Assembly (NCBI GenBank): GCA_028274885.1
Contig: JAQCMX010000113.1
Location: 1 to 8,758, forward strand
Length of the DNA: 8,758 nucleotides
Direction of reading: 5' to 3'
DNA from: Haloarculaceae archaeon
GTDB taxonomy: Archaea > Halobacteriota > Halobacteria > Halobacteriales > Haloarculaceae
Shown: positions 6,949 to 8,758 of the stretch, piece after piece
How the letters are laid out: each line of letters opens with the position of its first letter
Position numbering within the stretch: the first letter of the stretch is position 1
The notes under the pieces: model-generated
Seen by the model: only the letters and a program-made list of their open reading frames with translations
Database searches by the model: none
What the model was told of the DNA's origin: nothing
Made by a program: the position numbers and the translations under genes

Positions 6949-7025
6949 ATACTGTTGGGTATAACTGATCCACGGTATTCGTCACCACGTGAGGAAATTC
7001 TTGACGGACTTACAGCCAACAGAAT
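6949..7025. repeat. 77-bp inverted-repeat element, copy B
   Basis: This is the diverged partner of the element at 636-712, in the same orientation. The two align without gaps at 51 of 77 positions. The left arm is 6949-6962 (atactgttgggtat) and the right arm 7012-7025 (acagccaacagaat), pairing at 11 of 14 positions. The centre tcgtcaccacgtg (6979-6991) matches tcgccaccacgcg in copy A. The inner hairpin (6978-6983 with 6991-6996) keeps five of six pairs. The pair C669-G679 of copy A has become T6982-A6992, a compensatory change. It lies 90 bases beyond the end of the DoxX-like gene. Confidence 0.7.
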
Positions 7026-7115
7026 CAGGCGCTTTCGCTCGTACTCCTGGCTTTTGTGACGTTTGCAGGATGCACGCGCAGAGACGTCAGTTGTCATCTG
7101 TGTTCGTAACGCCGG

Positions 7116-8219
7116 TCAGTCGTCGCTCGGTTGATTCACCGGTTTCGACGACCGGTTGGGATCCAGACGGCGGTGTAGCGCCGGTAACACAGTCGTATCG
7201 AGCGAGTAGCGACCGCTGCCGGTCACCAAAAGCGCCGACAGCAGCCCGAACAGTGTGATGTGAGCGAGAACGGGATCGTCCGGGAGACCAAAGAGTGTGG
7301 TTGTCAAAAGCAGGAAGCCGGCACCGGCCGCTCCGCGGGTGAACGTTCCCGTGAGGAATGCAAGACCGATCGTGATCTCGACGAGTCCGGCCCCAAACAC
7401 CCACAGCTCCGGCGACACCGGTACCACCGACGTGAGGTCGTACTTCGCAACCACCGCGAGACTCTCTGAGACGTTGAACCACTTCTGGCTCACACCGAGG
7501 TAGACGAAGTTTATACCGACGAACAATCGCAGAATCAGTGCCACAGGCAGTGTATTCACGCCAGCCCGGGCGAGCAGATCGTTCGGTGTGGTCACGTCCC
7601 GGAGTCTACTGGCGAGTGTCCCGTCGGTGATCATCAGTCGGTGGAATAGCATGTCCGCGCTGGGCTGGCCCGGCCCGACGATGGCGATTCCCAGGAATCC
7701 GGCGATGTACTCGCTTGCGAGCAACAGTGTGGTGTCTGTGGCCAGCGCGATCAGATACGCTCCCAGTCCGATCAGCGCGACCAGTCGCGTCGCAAGCCCA
7801 AACAGCAGTAGAAAGCCAATCCCGACCTGGAGCAACCGGATATCGACGGTCACACTGGGCGAGAACAGATAGCCCGCGAACCCGGCACCGACAAGCGGTA
7901 ACCCGACGGACAGTCGAAGCATCCACGGTAAATATGGTTTGTACGCTCGCAGTGTCCGACGCGCAACATCGATATCCGGGACGACACTCGCAAACCGGAG
8001 ATAGCCTATCAAAAGCCCGAGGACCCCGAGGCCACCGGCACACAGCAGTCCGACACTCGTCGGATCGGTAAAGACTGTCCGAAACAGTTCACCTGTGTCG
8101 CCGCTCTGGCTGCTATCGGCTACATAGTCCACGTGACCGCGCGCACGACCAGCAAACACAGTGAGGCCAACAATGGCGAAACAGAGCTTACAACCCCGAC
8201 GGACCCGCTTTGTTTCCAT
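7116..8219 (-). CDS. DoxX-like membrane protein with two apparent DoxX repeats, 367 residues
   Basis: The ATG at 8219 is followed by a basic N-terminus and a hydrophobic run (KLCFAIVGLTVFAG, 11-24) that could be a signal peptide or anchor, then HVDYVADS, and another membrane segment at about 56-74. Two stretches resemble each other. PWMLRLSVGLPLVGAGFAGYLF (98-119) is followed by helices including FLLLFGLATRLVALIGLGAYLIAL (136-159). VALILRLFVGINFVYLGVSQKWF (226-248) is followed by LVEITIGLAFLTGTFTRGAAGAGF and further helices to about 330. The second half fits the DoxX/DoxD four-helix fold best. DoxX-family proteins are linked to quinone-dependent redox work in several systems, but no cofactor or catalytic residue is evident here. 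A charged tail with few hydrophobic residues follows. It is divergent from the AsnC-type regulator, with 227 bases between the start codons. Confidence 0.82.
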   Translation of the reverse strand: METKRVRRGCKLCFAIVGLTVFAGRARGHVDYVADSSQSGDTGELFRTVFTDPTSVGLLCAGGLGVLGLLIGYLRFASVVPDIDVARRTLRAYKPYLPWMLRLSVGLPLVGAGFAGYLFSPSVTVDIRLLQVGIGFLLLFGLATRLVALIGLGAYLIALATDTTLLLASEYIAGFLGIAIVGPGQPSADMLFHRLMITDGTLASRLRDVTTPNDLLARAGVNTLPVALILRLFVGINFVYLGVSQKWFNVSESLAVVAKYDLTSVVPVSPELWVFGAGLVEITIGLAFLTGTFTRGAAGAGFLLLTTTLFGLPDDPVLAHITLFGLLSALLVTGSGRYSLDTTVLPALHRRLDPNRSSKPVNQPSDD

Positions 8220-8261
8220 ACCAGTATCTCCGTCTAATAATTCAAAACGATTATGATAGTG

Positions 8262-8276
8262 TTCGCCAACAGCGAA
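8262..8276. promoter_or_regulatory. Short inverted repeat upstream of the DoxX-like gene
   Basis: ttcgc (8262-8266) and gcgaa (8272-8276) flank a 5-base centre, about 43-57 bases before the ATG at 8219. A/T-rich stretches on the minus strand between it and the gene (tcataatcg and gaattatta) are TATA candidates, the first about 31 bases before the ATG. A ggag motif 8 bases before the ATG may aid ribosome binding. The position upstream of the basal promoter suits an operator, but the repeat is short and could be chance. Confidence 0.25.
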
Positions 8277-8405
8277 ACCAACTGACAGTGATTAGTGCGA
8301 GTCTTTACCAGCCCCGACACTCGGCTTGCTCCGCCTGTAGATGTTACCGGCCGGGTTTTTCGATTCCAATGTTTTGTTCCACCCGTAGTTGTGTCTTCGA
8401 AGTCT

Positions 8406-8415
8406 TTTCCGGAAA
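8406..8415. promoter_or_regulatory. Perfect 10-bp palindrome at the promoter of the AsnC-type gene
   Basis: tttccggaaa is a perfect palindrome directly before a TATA-like sequence tgtattgta (8417-8425), which is centred about 26 bases before the ATG at 8447. It therefore covers the place where the BRE element would lie. Another 8-bp palindrome, cttcgaag (8395-8402), lies just upstream. Lrp/AsnC regulators often control their own genes, so this may be an autoregulatory site; that is inference from position. Confidence 0.4.
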
Positions 8416-8416
8416 C

Positions 8417-8425
8417 TGTATTGTA
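8417..8425 (+). promoter_or_regulatory. TATA-like box for the AsnC-type regulator
   Basis: tgtattgta is centred about 26 bases before the ATG at 8447, the spacing expected for a leaderless haloarchaeal message. The bases gaggg at 8441-8445 are too close to the ATG to act as a ribosome binding site. The palindrome tttccggaaa lies one base upstream of this box. Confidence 0.45.
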
Positions 8426-8446
8426 CCGGGGATTGCTACCGAGGGT

Positions 8447-8758
8447 ATGCGCAATCTGGACGATACAGACCTCGAGATACTTTCCTTGCTGGCAGAGAAC
8501 GCGCGCCGCCCGTTCAGCGAGATCGGCGACCGCGTGGGTCTCTCCGGTCCAGCCGTCTCCGAGCGGGTCGAGCGGTTACAGGAGGCGGGGATCATCAATC
8601 ACTTCACGGTCGATGTCGATCGGGCACAGCTCCGTGCTGGCGTCCCGGTTTTGATCCAGGTGGAGCTGCCCGCTCGTGACCTCGAACCCGCCCGCGAGTG
8701 TGTCCGTGACTCCGATGGTGTCGAACACGTGTTCGTCACCTCTGAGGGTGATCTTTGG
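8447..8758 (+). CDS. Lrp/AsnC-family transcriptional regulator, C-terminus cut off by window edge
   Basis: From the ATG at 8447 there are 104 codons open to the right edge. MRNLDDTDLEILSLLAENAR begins the typical AsnC-type winged helix; RRPFSEIGDRVGLSGPAVSERVERLQEAG (20-48) is the helix-turn-helix, followed by IINHFTVDVDRAQLRAGVPV (49-68), the wing and start of the second domain. The next part, VLIQVELPARDLEPARECVRDSDGVEHVFVTSEGDLW, begins a small alpha/beta ligand-type domain. From memory, haloarchaeal regulators with this N-terminus often carry a C-terminal TRASH metal-binding domain and lie beside copper-transporting ATPase genes. That part is outside the window, so metal sensing is only a possibility. 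It is transcribed away from the DoxX-like gene. An AsnC-family assignment is secure. Confidence 0.88.
   Translation, partial: MRNLDDTDLEILSLLAENARRPFSEIGDRVGLSGPAVSERVERLQEAGIINHFTVDVDRAQLRAGVPVLIQVELPARDLEPARECVRDSDGVEHVFVTSEGDLW

Larger units (their letters stand above)
6494..7115. other. 622-bp intergenic region between aglB and the DoxX-like gene
   Basis: Both flanking genes are on the minus strand, and 622 bases is a long gap for this compact stretch. It contains the aglB promoter, a 104-bp structure with 14-bp inverted ends (6810-6913) and the second 77-bp element (6949-7025). The open frame 6577-6885 (plus) and the one at 6517-6726 (minus) are not acidic, have no recognisable motif and mix codons in a non-haloarchaeal way, so I do not call them genes. 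I find no tRNA or other RNA gene here. The region looks like a site that has collected small elements. Confidence 0.6.

Noticed and set aside
8265..8272. gccaacag upstream of the DoxX-like gene, as in the right arms of the 77-bp elements
   Set aside because: Only 8 bases match, no partner arm lies at the expected distance, and the neighbouring sequence differs. Chance is enough to explain it.

Overview
The window looks like chromosomal DNA from a halophilic euryarchaeon (class Halobacteria). The evidence is a GC-rich sequence, acidic proteins, leaderless-type promoters with a TATA-like box about 26-30 bases before the start codon, a full-length haloarchaeal-type oligosaccharyltransferase AglB, a HEWD-type small zinc protein and a COG1709-type XRE regulator.

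Layout from left to right. (1) 1-597, minus: an XRE-family regulator cut by the left edge. (2) 598-1052: a non-coding region holding a 77-bp inverted-repeat element (636-712) and a GC-rich stretch with several local inverted repeats (about 741-907). (3) 1053-1232, plus: a 59-residue HEWD-type zinc-ligand protein. (4) 6493 down to 1297, minus: the core of the window. It consists of aglB (oligosaccharyltransferase), a DUF368 polyprenyl-phosphate translocase-family gene starting 2 bases after the aglB stop, and, 173 bases further on, an uncharacterised polytopic membrane protein. (5) 6494-7115: a 622-bp non-coding region with a 104-bp structure bounded by 14-bp inverted repeats (6810-6913) and a second, diverged copy of the 77-bp element (6949-7025). 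(6) 8219 down to 7116, minus: a DoxX-like membrane protein that appears to hold two DoxX-like repeats. (7) 8447 to the right edge, plus: the N-terminal part of an Lrp/AsnC-family regulator, transcribed divergently from the DoxX gene.

The strongest functional story is the aglB-DUF368 pair. AglB moves a glycan from a dolichol-phosphate carrier to Asn on the outer face of the membrane and leaves spent dolichyl phosphate there. Bacterial DUF368 proteins (PopT) return undecaprenyl phosphate across the membrane. A tightly coupled DUF368 gene directly behind aglB therefore suggests an archaeal carrier-recycling flippase.

The strongest unexplained DNA signal is the pair of 77-bp elements. They align without gaps at 51 of 77 positions, keep inverted-repeat arms and a conserved centre, and lie on either side of the HEWD/membrane protein/DUF368/aglB block.
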